From positions 186,001 to 250,000 of the forward strand of contig NZ_QLLY01000004.1 in the NCBI RefSeq assembly GCF_003259365.1: a stretch of DNA of 64,000 nucleotides, written 5' to 3'. A program made the translations under genes and the position numbers. The notes under the pieces are model-generated. The model was not told the origin of the DNA, did no database searches, and worked only from the letters and a program-made list of their open reading frames with translations. Within the stretch, counting starts at the first letter, position 1. Each line of letters starts with the position of its first letter. Below are positions 26,254 through 34,205 of the stretch, one piece after another. This DNA comes from Streptomyces sp. PsTaAH-137 (GTDB lineage: Bacteria > Actinomycetota > Actinomycetes > Streptomycetales > Streptomycetaceae).

Positions 26254-26862
26254 ATGAGCACAGAACCCGAACCCGGCACCCTCCGCCCCGGCGGCCGCAC
26301 CGCCCGGGTCCGCGCCGCGGTGCTCGCGGCGGCCGGCGACGTCCTGGCGGAGCGGGGCTTCGCCGAGCTCGACCTCGCCGACATCGCGCGCCGCGCGGAG
26401 GTCGGCAAGACCACCGTGTACCGGCGCTGGACCTCCCCCACGGGGCTCGTCACGGACCTGCTGGCCGAGATGGCCGAGGAGTCGCTGCCGCGCACGGCGA
26501 CCGGCTCGCTGCACGGCGACCTGACCGCCAACGCCCGCCTGGTGCAGCGGACCCTGACGGATCCCCGGCAGGGCCCCCTGTTCCGCGCGGTGATCGCGGC
26601 CGCGACCTGCGACGAACGGACCGCGCAGGCGCTGGGCCAGTTCTACGAGGTGCGCGTCGCCGAGTGGGCGCCGGCCGTCGAAGAGGCCGTCACCCGGGGC
26701 GAGTTGCCCGCCGGGACGGACGCCGCCGAGGTCGTCCGCGCGGTGTCCGCCCCGCTCTACTACCGGATGCTGACGACCGGCGCCGCGCCCACCGAGGCGG
26801 ACGCGGACCGGGCCGTCGCCGCCGCCGTCGCGGCGGCCACGGCCGGGGTCTACGTCAGCTGA
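26254..26862 (+). CDS. TetR-family transcriptional regulator
   Basis: A 202-residue regulator. The N-terminal HTH (RAAVLAAAGDVLAERGFAEL, then IARRAEVGKTTVYRRWTSPTGL, residues about 18-65) is canonical, followed by an all-helical ligand domain. No ribosome site is visible and the transcript may be leaderless. It is divergent from the formamidase-like gene, and its 3' end overlaps that of kynU by eight bases. Its position inside the tryptophan-catabolic cluster suggests it controls these genes, perhaps in response to a pathway intermediate; this is inference. Confidence 0.9.
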   Translation: MSTEPEPGTLRPGGRTARVRAAVLAAAGDVLAERGFAELDLADIARRAEVGKTTVYRRWTSPTGLVTDLLAEMAEESLPRTATGSLHGDLTANARLVQRTLTDPRQGPLFRAVIAAATCDERTAQALGQFYEVRVAEWAPAVEEAVTRGELPAGTDAAEVVRAVSAPLYYRMLTTGAAPTEADADRAVAAAVAAATAGVYVS

Positions 26863-28057
26863 GCTCCCGGGCCAGCACCCGCGCCGCCCGCTCCACCTCG
26901 GCGAAGCCCAGATACAGCGGGGTGAACCCGAACCGCAGCACGTCCGGCGCCCGGAAGTCACCGACGACGCCCGCCGCGATCAGCCGCCCCATGACCTCCC
27001 CGGCGTCCGCGCAGCGCAGCGCGACCTGGCTGCCCCGCTCGGCGTGGGCGGCCGGGGTGACGGCCTCGACCCGCCCCTCGGGCACGTACGCCGCCACGCA
27101 CTCCAGGAAGAAGTCGGTCAGCGCGAGGGACTTGGCGCGCACCGCGGCGACCGAGACGTCCGGCCGCGACCACACGTCGAGGGCCGCCTCCAGGGCGAGC
27201 ATCGACAGGATGTCCGGGGTGCCGACCCGGCCGCGTACCGCGCCGTCGGCGGGCTCGTAGGCGGCCCGCATCCCGAACGGCTCGGCGTGCGAGTTCCAGC
27301 CCGGCAGCGGCGAGTCGAACCGCTCCTGGTGCTCGGCGCGCACATACAGGTACGCGGGTGAACCCGGGCCGCCGTTCAGGAACTTGTAGGTGCAGCCGAC
27401 CGCCAGGTCCACGCCGTGCGCGTCGAGCCCGACCTCCAGCGCGCCCGCGCTGTGGCACAGGTCCCAGACGGAGACGGCCCCGGCCGCGCGGACCGCCGCC
27501 GTCAGCGCGGGCAGGTCGTGCAGGCGGCCGGTGCGGTAGTCGACCTGGTTCAGGAGCACCGCCGCCGTACGCGGGCCGAGCGCGTCCGGCACCGCGCCCG
27601 GGTCCACCGCCCGGACCGTGCAGCCGGTCATCCGGGCCGCCGACTCGGCGATGTAACCGTCCGTGGGGAACGTCGCCGCGTCCACCAGGATCTCGTCGCG
27701 CCCCTCGGGAGCGAGCCGCACCGCGCCCACCAGCGCCTTGAACACGTTGACGCTGGTGGAGTCGCCGACCACGACCTGGCCCGGGGCCGCGCCGAGCAGC
27801 GGGGCGATCCGGTCGCCGATCCGCTCCGGCGCCGTCCACCAGCCCGACTCGGTCCACGACCGGATGCGCAGCTCGCCCCACTGGCGGCGGACGACGTCCT
27901 CGACGGCGCCCGGCACGTTCACCGGCAGCGCGCCGAGCGAGTTCCCGTCCAGGTACACCACGTCGTCGAGGACGAACTCCTCGCGGACGGCGGCCAGTTC
28001 GTCGGCGGCGTCCAGCTTCCGCGCGCGCTCCGACAGGTCAGGGAGCAGATCAGACAT
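26855..28057 (-). CDS. kynU: Kynureninase
   Basis: PLP enzyme that cleaves kynurenine to anthranilate and alanine. The 400-residue protein shows the family motifs YLDGNSLGALP near residue 40, WWTAPERIGDRIAPLLGA, the PLP-aspartate in SVWDLCHSAGALEVGLD, the catalytic lysine in VGCTYKFLNGGPG, and the C-terminal RFGFTPLYLGFAEVE. The ATG start overlaps the tdo stop by eight bases, so tdo and kynU are co-translated. The cluster can convert tryptophan to anthranilate but lacks downstream anthranilate catabolism here. Confidence 0.96.
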   Translation of the reverse strand: MSDLLPDLSERARKLDAADELAAVREEFVLDDVVYLDGNSLGALPVNVPGAVEDVVRRQWGELRIRSWTESGWWTAPERIGDRIAPLLGAAPGQVVVGDSTSVNVFKALVGAVRLAPEGRDEILVDAATFPTDGYIAESAARMTGCTVRAVDPGAVPDALGPRTAAVLLNQVDYRTGRLHDLPALTAAVRAAGAVSVWDLCHSAGALEVGLDAHGVDLAVGCTYKFLNGGPGSPAYLYVRAEHQERFDSPLPGWNSHAEPFGMRAAYEPADGAVRGRVGTPDILSMLALEAALDVWSRPDVSVAAVRAKSLALTDFFLECVAAYVPEGRVEAVTPAAHAERGSQVALRCADAGEVMGRLIAAGVVGDFRAPDVLRFGFTPLYLGFAEVERAARVLARELS

Positions 28058-28904
28058 GGGACCTCGCCGTCCACAGTTCCGGAAAGACATTGCCGCGCGC
28101 CCGCTTCTCCAGCCAGGCCACACCGGCGGAGCCGCCGGTGCCCGTCTTGGCGCCCATCGCGCGCCGGGTCGCCACCAGATGGTCGTTGCGCCAGCGCCAC
28201 ACCAGCTCCGCGACATCGCTCAACGCCTCGCCGAGCCGGGCGAGTTCGGCGCTCTCGTCACCCGCGTACAGCGTCGTCCACACCGCCTCGACCTCCGGCG
28301 ACGGCTCGTAGCGGCGCGACACGTCCCGGTCCAGGACGGAGCGCGGCACGGCGTGGCCGCGCCGGGCGAGGAGGCGCAGCACCTCGTCGTACAGGCTCGG
28401 CTCGTGCAGCGCCTTGTCCAGCTCGGCGTGGACGCGCGGGGCGCCGCGGTGCGGGACCAGCATCGACGCCGACTTGTCGCCGAGCAGGAACTCCATGCGC
28501 CGGTACATCGCCGACTGGAACCCGGAGCCCTCGCCGAGCGCGGCCCGGTAGGAGTTGAACTGGCCCGGGGTGAGCTGGGCGAGCGGCCGCCACGAGGCGT
28601 TCAGCGCCTCCAGCTCGCGTACCGACCGCTTGAGCGCGGCGATCGCGGTGGGCACGTCGTCGGCGGCGAGGGCCCGGCTCGCGGTCTCCCACTCGTGCAC
28701 GATGACGGTGAACCACAGCTCCATGACCTGGGTCGTCACCAGGAAGACCATCTCGCCGGGATCGTCCGAGCGCAGGGTCTGGAGGTGGGTGAGGACATCG
28801 GCCTGGACGTAGTCCTCGTAGGGCGTGGTGCCCGCGAAGTCGAGATGCGGTGCGGCGGTCTCCTCCGTGCCGGAGGGTGCCTCGTGATCCGCGTCGTGGG
28901 ACAT
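28050..28904 (-). CDS. kynA: Tryptophan 2,3-dioxygenase
   Basis: Heme enzyme that opens the indole ring of tryptophan to give N-formylkynurenine. The ATG at 28904 has AGGAG six bases upstream and gives 284 residues, the usual bacterial length. Motifs: PYEDYVQADVLTHLQ, ELWFTVIVHEW, GFQSAMYRRMEFLLGDK, and WRWRNDHLVATRRAMG plus GTGGSAGVAWL, which contain the likely proximal heme His and the substrate loop. The active-site His of the Xanthomonas enzyme (His55, in QHQTSELW) aligns with Thr here (TTQVMELW). It is first in a tdo-kynU operon. Confidence 0.95.
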   Translation of the reverse strand: MSHDADHEAPSGTEETAAPHLDFAGTTPYEDYVQADVLTHLQTLRSDDPGEMVFLVTTQVMELWFTVIVHEWETASRALAADDVPTAIAALKRSVRELEALNASWRPLAQLTPGQFNSYRAALGEGSGFQSAMYRRMEFLLGDKSASMLVPHRGAPRVHAELDKALHEPSLYDEVLRLLARRGHAVPRSVLDRDVSRRYEPSPEVEAVWTTLYAGDESAELARLGEALSDVAELVWRWRNDHLVATRRAMGAKTGTGGSAGVAWLEKRARGNVFPELWTARSHV

Positions 28905-29010
28905 CGCTGTCTCCTGTTGCGTACTACGGGTAGCGGTCCGCCCTGCCGTTACCGGCACGGGGCCCCGGTCCCCACCTCGCATCCTTCACAATCGTGCCCC
29001 GAAACGGCAA

Positions 29011-29034
29011 GGCCCGCCTGATCACAGGCGGGCC
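29011..29034 (-). terminator. Terminator hairpin after the DUF3151 gene
   Basis: Perfect 10-bp stem GGCCCGCCTG / CAGGCGGGCC with an ATCA loop, 18 bp after the DUF3151 stop and followed on that strand by TTGCCGTTT. It also insulates the downstream tdo promoter region. Confidence 0.85.
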
Positions 29035-29051
29035 TCAGGAAGGAACCGGTA

Positions 29052-29465
29052 CTAGCCGAGGGTCTGCGCGGCCGTCGCCGAGGAGTCCTTCAGGAACTGC
29101 GTGCAGCGCTCGTACTCCTCCTGCTCGCCGATGGCACCGGCGGCGCGGGCCAGGGCGTGCAGGGCGCGCAGGAAGCCGCGGTTGGGCTCGTGCTCCCACG
29201 GCACGGGCCCGTGGCCCTTCCAGCCGGCGCGGCGCAGGGAGTCCAGGCCGCGGTGGTATCCGGTGCGGGCGTACGCGTACGACTCCACGACGCTGCCCCG
29301 CTCGAAGGCCGCGTCGGCGAGCTGCGCCCAGGCGAGCGAGGAGGTCGGGTACTTCGCGGCGACGTCCGCCGGCGGCGTGTCGGCGGCCAGCAGCTCGCGG
29401 GGCTCCGGGTCGTCGGGCAGGTGGGTCGGGGGCGGTCCCCCGAGCAGGTTCTCGTGAAGGCTCAT
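29052..29465 (-). CDS. DUF3151 family protein
   Basis: A 137-residue protein matching the actinobacterial DUF3151 family. It is mostly helical with conserved ALDSLRRAGWKGHG-like and PWEHEPNRGFLRALHALARAA segments; a TPR-like pattern (SLAWAQLADAAFERGSVVESYAYARTGYHRGL) is visible. There is no signal peptide. Its ATG overlaps the stop of the upstream aminotransferase gene (ATGA), so they are co-translated. It ends at a strong terminator. Function unknown. Confidence 0.88.
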   Translation of the reverse strand: MSLHENLLGGPPPTHLPDDPEPRELLAADTPPADVAAKYPTSSLAWAQLADAAFERGSVVESYAYARTGYHRGLDSLRRAGWKGHGPVPWEHEPNRGFLRALHALARAAGAIGEQEEYERCTQFLKDSSATAAQTLG

Positions 29466-30637
29466 GGGTTCCAGTCTGCGGCATCGGCCCGGACGGTCGC
29501 GACGGCCCTCACGAGCGCCTCGATCCCGGCCTCCGCCTTGCTGCGCGGGCACCCGAGATTCAGGCGCACGAACCCCGGCGAGCCGTAGGTCCCGCCCGGC
29601 ATGATCGCCACCCGTTCCCGCTCGACGAGGACCCGTTGCAGCTCCTCGTCGGCGGTGATGCCGACCGGCCGCAGGTCGATCCAGGCGAGATATCCGGCCT
29701 GCGGGATCCGCCAGTCCAGCTCGGGGAAGCTCTCCTTGAGCCGGTCCTCCAGGAGCCGCAGATTGCCGTACGTGTACGCGCGCAGCTCGTCGAGCCAGGC
29801 GCCGCCCTCGCGGTAGGCGGCGATGTGCGCGGTCAGCGCGAGCACGGCCGGTGACTCCAGGCCCTCGTCGTGCCCCATCCTGCGGAGGAACTCGGCGTGG
29901 TCGTCCGGGTCGCCGACGAAGCCGTAACTGCCGCTCAGCGCGGGGAAGTTGAAGGACTTGCTGCCGGAGGTGACGAGCGCCCAGCGCAGCCCGTCGCCGT
30001 ACGCCGTGAACGGCCGGTGGGCGTAGCCGTCGTGCGTGAGGTCGGAGTGGATCTCGTCGCTGATGACGGCGATGCCGTGGGTGCGCGCGAGATCGGCGAT
30101 CCGCCGCAGCTCGGCGTCGGTCCACACGTGCCCGGTCGGGTTGTGCGGCGAGCAGAGGAACAGGGCGCGGGCGTCGGTGCGGGCCAGCTCCCGCTCCAGG
30201 CCGTCCCAGTCGTCGACGCCGACGGTGCGCAGCTCGCGGCCGAGGCCGGTGACGCACTTGCGGAAGCCGTCGTAGGTCGGGGTGTGCGCGACGACGGCGT
30301 CACCCGGGACCGTCCACATGCGCAGCAGCTGCGCGATCTGGTTGAGCACCGAGGGCGCGTACACGAGCCGGTCGACGTCCACCTCGGTCGCGTACCGGTC
30401 GCGGTACCAGTCGCGTATCGCGCCGCGGAAGTCGTCGTTCTGCCAGTCCGTGTAGCCGAACACGCCGTGCCCGATACGTGCCGTCAGCGCGTCCAGCACC
30501 TCCGGCGGGGACCGGAAGTCCATGTCGGAGATGGTGAACGGGAGCAGATCCGGCACGGGGAACCGGTCCGCGATGCCGTCCCACTGCACACACCAGGTGC
30601 CGCGCCGGTCGACAACGATGTCAAAGTCGTACGCCAT
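29462..30637 (-). CDS. MalY/PatB-type PLP aminotransferase or C-S lyase
   Basis: A 391-residue fold-type I PLP enzyme. The start ATG at 30637 matches the family N-terminus YDFDIVVDRRGTWCVQWD; codons further upstream are repeat DNA. Motifs: SDMDFRSPPEVLDAL, YAPSVLNQIAQLL, CSPHNPTGHVW, the PLP-binding VISDEIHSDLTHDG, the catalytic lysine in TSGSKSFNFPAL, and the C-terminal RLNLGCPRS. MalY/PatB proteins mostly act as cystathionine beta-lyases, so either lyase or aminotransferase activity is possible. It is coupled to the DUF3151 gene downstream. Confidence 0.9.
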   Translation of the reverse strand: MAYDFDIVVDRRGTWCVQWDGIADRFPVPDLLPFTISDMDFRSPPEVLDALTARIGHGVFGYTDWQNDDFRGAIRDWYRDRYATEVDVDRLVYAPSVLNQIAQLLRMWTVPGDAVVAHTPTYDGFRKCVTGLGRELRTVGVDDWDGLERELARTDARALFLCSPHNPTGHVWTDAELRRIADLARTHGIAVISDEIHSDLTHDGYAHRPFTAYGDGLRWALVTSGSKSFNFPALSGSYGFVGDPDDHAEFLRRMGHDEGLESPAVLALTAHIAAYREGGAWLDELRAYTYGNLRLLEDRLKESFPELDWRIPQAGYLAWIDLRPVGITADEELQRVLVERERVAIMPGGTYGSPGFVRLNLGCPRSKAEAGIEALVRAVATVRADAADWNP

Positions 30638-30661
30638 ACCACTCTCGTTCTCCGGCCGCGG

Positions 30662-30761
30662 CTCTCGTCGTGGCCGGTCGTGCGGTTCCCCGCGCCCCTG
30701 AGGGGCGCGGGGAACCGCACGAGAAGTGGCCACCGGGCCGCGCCCGACGACAAACGCCGGG
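30662..30761. repeat. Repeat pair forming a 43-bp perfect palindrome
   Basis: Two head-to-head repeat units meet at 30679-30721 to make a perfect palindrome with 21-bp arms around one central G (arm: CGTGCGGTTCCCCGCGCCCC plus T). Both arms carry the same substitutions from the consensus (GCGGTT/AACCGC in place of GCAGTT/AACTGC), so they co-vary. The element sits between the end of fbaA and the next gene and is probably the fbaA terminator. Confidence 0.92.
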
Positions 30762-31793
30762 TTACTTGATGCGGGTGCCCGTCGAGCGCAGGCTCTCGCA
30801 GGCCTCGACGATGCGGGCGGTCATGCCCGCCTCGGCCTTCTTGCCCCACACGCGCGGGTCGTACGTCTTCTTGTTGCCGACCTCGCCGTCGACCTTCAGG
30901 ACGCCGTCGTAGTTCTCGAACATGTGGCCGGCGATGGGCCGCGTGAAGGCGTACTGGGTGTCGGTGTCGAGGTTCATCTTCACGACGCCGTTCTCCAGCG
31001 CGGTGCGGATCTCCTCCAGGGTCGAGCCCGAGCCGCCGTGGAAGACGAAGTCGAACGGCTTGGAGCCGGCCGGCTTGCCGTACTTCTCGGCGATGCCCGC
31101 GTTCAGGTCGGCGAGCAGGTCGGGGCGGAGCACGACGTTGCCCGGCTTGTACACGCCGTGCACGTTGCCGAACGAGGCGGCGAGCAGGTAGCGGCCCTTC
31201 TCGCCCAGGCCGAGGGCCTCGACGGTGCGCACCGCGTCGTCGACCGTGGTGTAGAGGTTGTCGTTGATCTCGTGCGAGACGCCGTCCTCCTCACCGCCGG
31301 TCGGGGTGATCTCGATCTCCAGGATGATGTGCGCGGCCTTGGCCTTGGCGAGCAGCTCCTGGGCGATGTCCAGGTTGTCGGCGAGGGTCTCGGCCGAGCC
31401 GTCCCACATGTGCGACTGGAACAGCGGCAGGCCGCCGGCCTCGACGCGCTTGGCGGAGATGTCGAGCAGCGGGCGCACGTAACCGTCCAGCTTGCCCTTG
31501 GGGCAGTGGTCGGTGTGCAGCGCGATCTTGTTGTCGTAGCGCGCGGCGGCGACGTGGGCGAACTCGGCGAGCGCCTGCGCGCCGACGACCATGTCCTTCA
31601 CGCCCTGACCCGACAGGTACTCGGCGCCACCGGTGGAGATCTGGATGATGCCGTCGGACTCGGCCTCGGCGAAGCCCTGCAGCGCCGCGTTCAGCGTCTG
31701 CGTCGAGGAGACGTTGATGGCCGGGTAGGCGAACTTCCCCGCCTTGGCCCGGTCGAGCATCTCGTTGTACTGATCCGGGGTTGCGATGGGCAT
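30762..31793 (-). CDS. fbaA: Class II fructose-bisphosphate aldolase
   Basis: Zinc-dependent aldolase of glycolysis and gluconeogenesis, 343 residues, normal for the FbaA branch. Motifs: PAINVSSTQTLNAALQGFAE, the zinc-binding ALHTDHCPKGKLDGYVRPL, LEIEITPTGGEEDGV, the phosphate/zinc-binding SFGNVHGVYKPGN, and FHGGSGSTLEEIR. The ATG has a strong GAGGAG site. It lies downstream of pyrE in the same orientation with a 142-bp gap, so it probably has its own promoter. It ends at the 43-bp palindrome. Confidence 0.97.
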   Translation of the reverse strand: MPIATPDQYNEMLDRAKAGKFAYPAINVSSTQTLNAALQGFAEAESDGIIQISTGGAEYLSGQGVKDMVVGAQALAEFAHVAAARYDNKIALHTDHCPKGKLDGYVRPLLDISAKRVEAGGLPLFQSHMWDGSAETLADNLDIAQELLAKAKAAHIILEIEITPTGGEEDGVSHEINDNLYTTVDDAVRTVEALGLGEKGRYLLAASFGNVHGVYKPGNVVLRPDLLADLNAGIAEKYGKPAGSKPFDFVFHGGSGSTLEEIRTALENGVVKMNLDTDTQYAFTRPIAGHMFENYDGVLKVDGEVGNKKTYDPRVWGKKAEAGMTARIVEACESLRSTGTRIK

Positions 31794-31935
31794 CTGCCGT
31801 CTCCTCGTGAAGCGCGATTGCGGGTTGAGGTTGTTCTGGTGTCCTGACCGGTGGTCCGACCTCACCAAGCACCATGGGGTGACTTCATCGTCGGCCCCAT
31901 CTTTCCAGACTTGTGCGAATGCTCCAGTCCGGAGG

Positions 31936-32490
31936 TCAGTCGAGGCCGAGCTCGTCCTTGGAGAAGGCGAAGAGGTACGGGACCCCGGCGCCCTCGGTGA
32001 TCTTCTCGGCGGCGCCGGTGGCGCGGTCGACGATGGTGGCGACGCCGACGACCTCGGCGCCCGCCTCGCGCACCGCGGCCACGGCCTCCAGCGGGGAGCC
32101 GCCGGTGGTGGACGTGTCCTCGACGACGAGCACGCGACGGCCCTTGATGTCAGGGCCTTCCACCCGGCGCTGCATGCCGTGCGCCTTGGCGGCCTTGCGG
32201 ACCACGAACGCGTCGAGCCGCTCGCCGCGGGCGGCGGAGGCGTGCAGCATCGCGCCGGCGACGGGGTCGGCGCCCATCGTGAGTCCGCCGACCGCGTCGA
32301 ACTCCAGGTCCTTCGTGAGGTCGAGCAGCACCTGGCCGACGAGCGGGGCGGCCTCGCCGTCGAGGGTGACGCGGCGCAGGTCGACGTAGTAGTCGGCCTC
32401 GAGCCCGGAGGAGAGCGTCACCTTGCCGTGCACCACGGCCTTGTCCTTGATCTGCTGGAGCAGGGCGTCCCGCACGTCGTTCGTCGTCAT
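31936..32490 (-). CDS. pyrE: Orotate phosphoribosyltransferase
   Basis: Adds the phosphoribosyl group to orotate in UMP synthesis. The 184-residue protein has the PRPP-binding motif RRVLVVEDTSTTGGSPLEAV near the middle, LSSGLEADYYVDLRRVTL near the N-terminus and the KAAKAHGMQRRVEG flexible loop. The ATG at 32490 is used; a TTG two codons earlier is possible, and neither has a clear ribosome site. It lies ten bases after the aldose-epimerase gene, so it is probably in that operon. Its separation from other pyrimidine genes is usual in actinomycetes. Confidence 0.95.
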   Translation of the reverse strand: MTTNDVRDALLQQIKDKAVVHGKVTLSSGLEADYYVDLRRVTLDGEAAPLVGQVLLDLTKDLEFDAVGGLTMGADPVAGAMLHASAARGERLDAFVVRKAAKAHGMQRRVEGPDIKGRRVLVVEDTSTTGGSPLEAVAAVREAGAEVVGVATIVDRATGAAEKITEGAGVPYLFAFSKDELGLD

Positions 32491-32500
32491 GCCCAAGAGC

Positions 32501-33295
32501 TTAAAGCCGCCGCCAGGTCCACGTGGTGCTGGCCTCCAGCGGCTCCACGGGGGTGACGAGGCGCGGGGCGGTGTTGAGCCCGTTCGGCGGGCCGGTCTGC
32601 GGCTCGACGCACACGGCGGCGTCCTGCTCGTCGTAGACGACGACCCACGGCTCCCGGCTCCTCACGTTCACCTCGAACGCTCCGGGCCAGGTCAGGGTCA
32701 CGTCCACGCCGTCGGGCATGCCGAAGCAGTCGTCCCAGGGCTGCGGCTGCACGTCGATGCGGCGGCCGGTGGGCAGATGGTCGGCGCCCCGCTCCTCCTG
32801 CCAGGCGGCGTCGAAGGCGATCTCCACCTGGGAGTCGCCCAGCCGCCGGTTGAACCAGGGGTGCCAGCCGGCCTGCGCCGGGAACGAGTCGCCGTACGTC
32901 TCGATGCCGAGCGTCAGCGTCAGCGCGTCCTCGGTGAGGGCGACGACCTGGGTGACCCGGCCGGGGTAGGGCCACGGGTCGGTGAGGTCGTACGTGAACA
33001 CGGCCTCGGTCGCCGAGGCCCGCGCCGTCGTCCACTCGGCGTCCCGGGCGAAGCCGTGGATGGCGTGCGGCGGGGAGTTCAGCGGCATCTGGTGGACGTG
33101 GCCGCCGTCCATGAACCGGCCGTCCGCGATCCGGCCGCACCAGGGCACCATCGGGAAGCAGCCGTAGCGCTCGCCCTGCCGGAGCAGTTCGGTCCCGGCG
33201 ATCTTCAGACTGCCGATGCGGCAGCCGTTGCCCGGCGCCACGGTCACTTCCGCGTCGCCCGCGGTCAGCGTCGTTTCCTGTGTCGTCACGACCAC
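32501..33295 (-). CDS. Aldose 1-epimerase family protein
   Basis: A 264-residue galactose-mutarotase-like protein. The beta-sandwich pattern is visible with NGCRIGSLKIAGTELL at the start, the catalytic-type histidine segments PPHAIHGFARDAEW and AGWHPWFNRRLG, and the late acidic VCVEPQTGPPNGLN that matches the catalytic Glu region. It would interconvert alpha and beta anomers of an aldose. The GTG start at 33295 is chosen; several nearby GTGs leave some uncertainty. It is upstream of, and almost abutting, pyrE. Confidence 0.9.
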   Translation of the reverse strand: MVVTTQETTLTAGDAEVTVAPGNGCRIGSLKIAGTELLRQGERYGCFPMVPWCGRIADGRFMDGGHVHQMPLNSPPHAIHGFARDAEWTTARASATEAVFTYDLTDPWPYPGRVTQVVALTEDALTLTLGIETYGDSFPAQAGWHPWFNRRLGDSQVEIAFDAAWQEERGADHLPTGRRIDVQPQPWDDCFGMPDGVDVTLTWPGAFEVNVRSREPWVVVYDEQDAAVCVEPQTGPPNGLNTAPRLVTPVEPLEASTTWTWRRL

Positions 33296-33325
33296 TGACC
33301 CTATGCGGGGCGGGGCCCCGGCCGC

Positions 33326-34072
33326 TCAGCGGCGCCTGCGCAGCGCGCGGCCGACCACGATCGCGGAGGCGACGGCGAGGGCGGCGGCGGGGGCCGCCCA
33401 GCGCAGGGTGGCGCTCGCCGTGGCGCCGGCCGGGGCGGGCACGGGGGCGTAGCGGCCGCGCGGCGGGGCGTGGTCGACCTCCTCGGCGCTGCGGCCGATC
33501 ATCGTGCGGCGGGCGTGGGCGGCGGCCGGCTCGGGGGGCAGGTCCGTCTCGGGTTCGAGGGACGGGGGCGGCACCTCGGCCTCGTACACGGTCGGCTCCG
33601 GGGCCTCGGTGCCGTCGTCTCCGGCCCGGTCCTCCTCCGGGTCGCTGCCGGGTTCCTGTCCGGCCGCCGCGAGGTTCTCCGCGAAACGGTTCAGCAGGCG
33701 CTGGGCCGCCGATTCCACCGCGTCGGCGGGGAGTTCGGCGACGCGGCCGTCGCCGGTCGCGGTGCCGGTGAAGGTGACGGTGGTGCCGCCCTCGGCCGCG
33801 GCGGCGCGGGCGGTGACGGCGAAGGTCACGGCGCCGGTGCCGCGGGCCTCGACGGCGTCGCCGCTCACCGCGAGGCGGCCGTCCTCAGTGCGGTCCACCG
33901 TGACGGTGCCGCGGTACGTGATGGTGTGTCCGCCGATCCTGACCTTGAGGCGGCCGCCGTCGCCGGACGCGTCGCGCTGGAACCCGGGCAGGGCCCGGGC
34001 CACCCGAAGGGGGTCGCCGAGCACCGCCCTGACAGACTCCGCCGGAACCGGAACGAACACCTCATGCTCCAT
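33326..34072 (-). CDS. CoxG-like SRPBCC protein with C-terminal membrane anchor
   Basis: A 248-residue protein. Residues 1-150 (MEHEVFVPVPAESVRAVLGDP onward) fit the START/SRPBCC fold of the CoxG (CO-dehydrogenase subunit G) family, with GGHTITYRGTVTV and the helix AVESAAQRLLNRFAENL. An acidic, proline-rich linker follows, then one membrane helix near the end (LRWAAPAAALAVASAIVVGRAL) and a basic tail RRRR. The ATG at 34072 is the first family-consistent start. No CO-dehydrogenase genes are present, so the name reflects homology only. A role in binding a hydrophobic ligand at the membrane is possible. Confidence 0.85.
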   Translation of the reverse strand: MEHEVFVPVPAESVRAVLGDPLRVARALPGFQRDASGDGGRLKVRIGGHTITYRGTVTVDRTEDGRLAVSGDAVEARGTGAVTFAVTARAAAAEGGTTVTFTGTATGDGRVAELPADAVESAAQRLLNRFAENLAAAGQEPGSDPEEDRAGDDGTEAPEPTVYEAEVPPPSLEPETDLPPEPAAAHARRTMIGRSAEEVDHAPPRGRYAPVPAPAGATASATLRWAAPAAALAVASAIVVGRALRRRR

Positions 34073-34157
34073 GCCAGCCGACCCTACCGACTCCCTGCGG
34101 TGCTTGACCCGTGTTCGCCGCGCCAAAGCCGCATTCATCCCCGGGCGCGGGCCGGTG

Positions 34158-34205
34158 GGGCTCGTTCGCGCAGTTCCCACCGGAGCCGCACCCGAACGAC
34201 AACCC
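34158..34205 (-). repeat. Degenerate dispersed repeat
   Basis: Partial copy (GGGCTCGTTCGCGCAGTTCC then CACCGGAGCCGCACCCGA) directly downstream of the spermidine-synthase-like gene. The GC-rich second arm is missing, so it cannot form the full hairpin. Confidence 0.6.

Noticed and set aside
28905..29010. Possible tRNA or small RNA in the gap before tdo
   Set aside because: Checked for cloverleaf arms and a TψC-like GGTTCGA motif; none found. The only structure is the terminator hairpin just beyond at 29011-29034.
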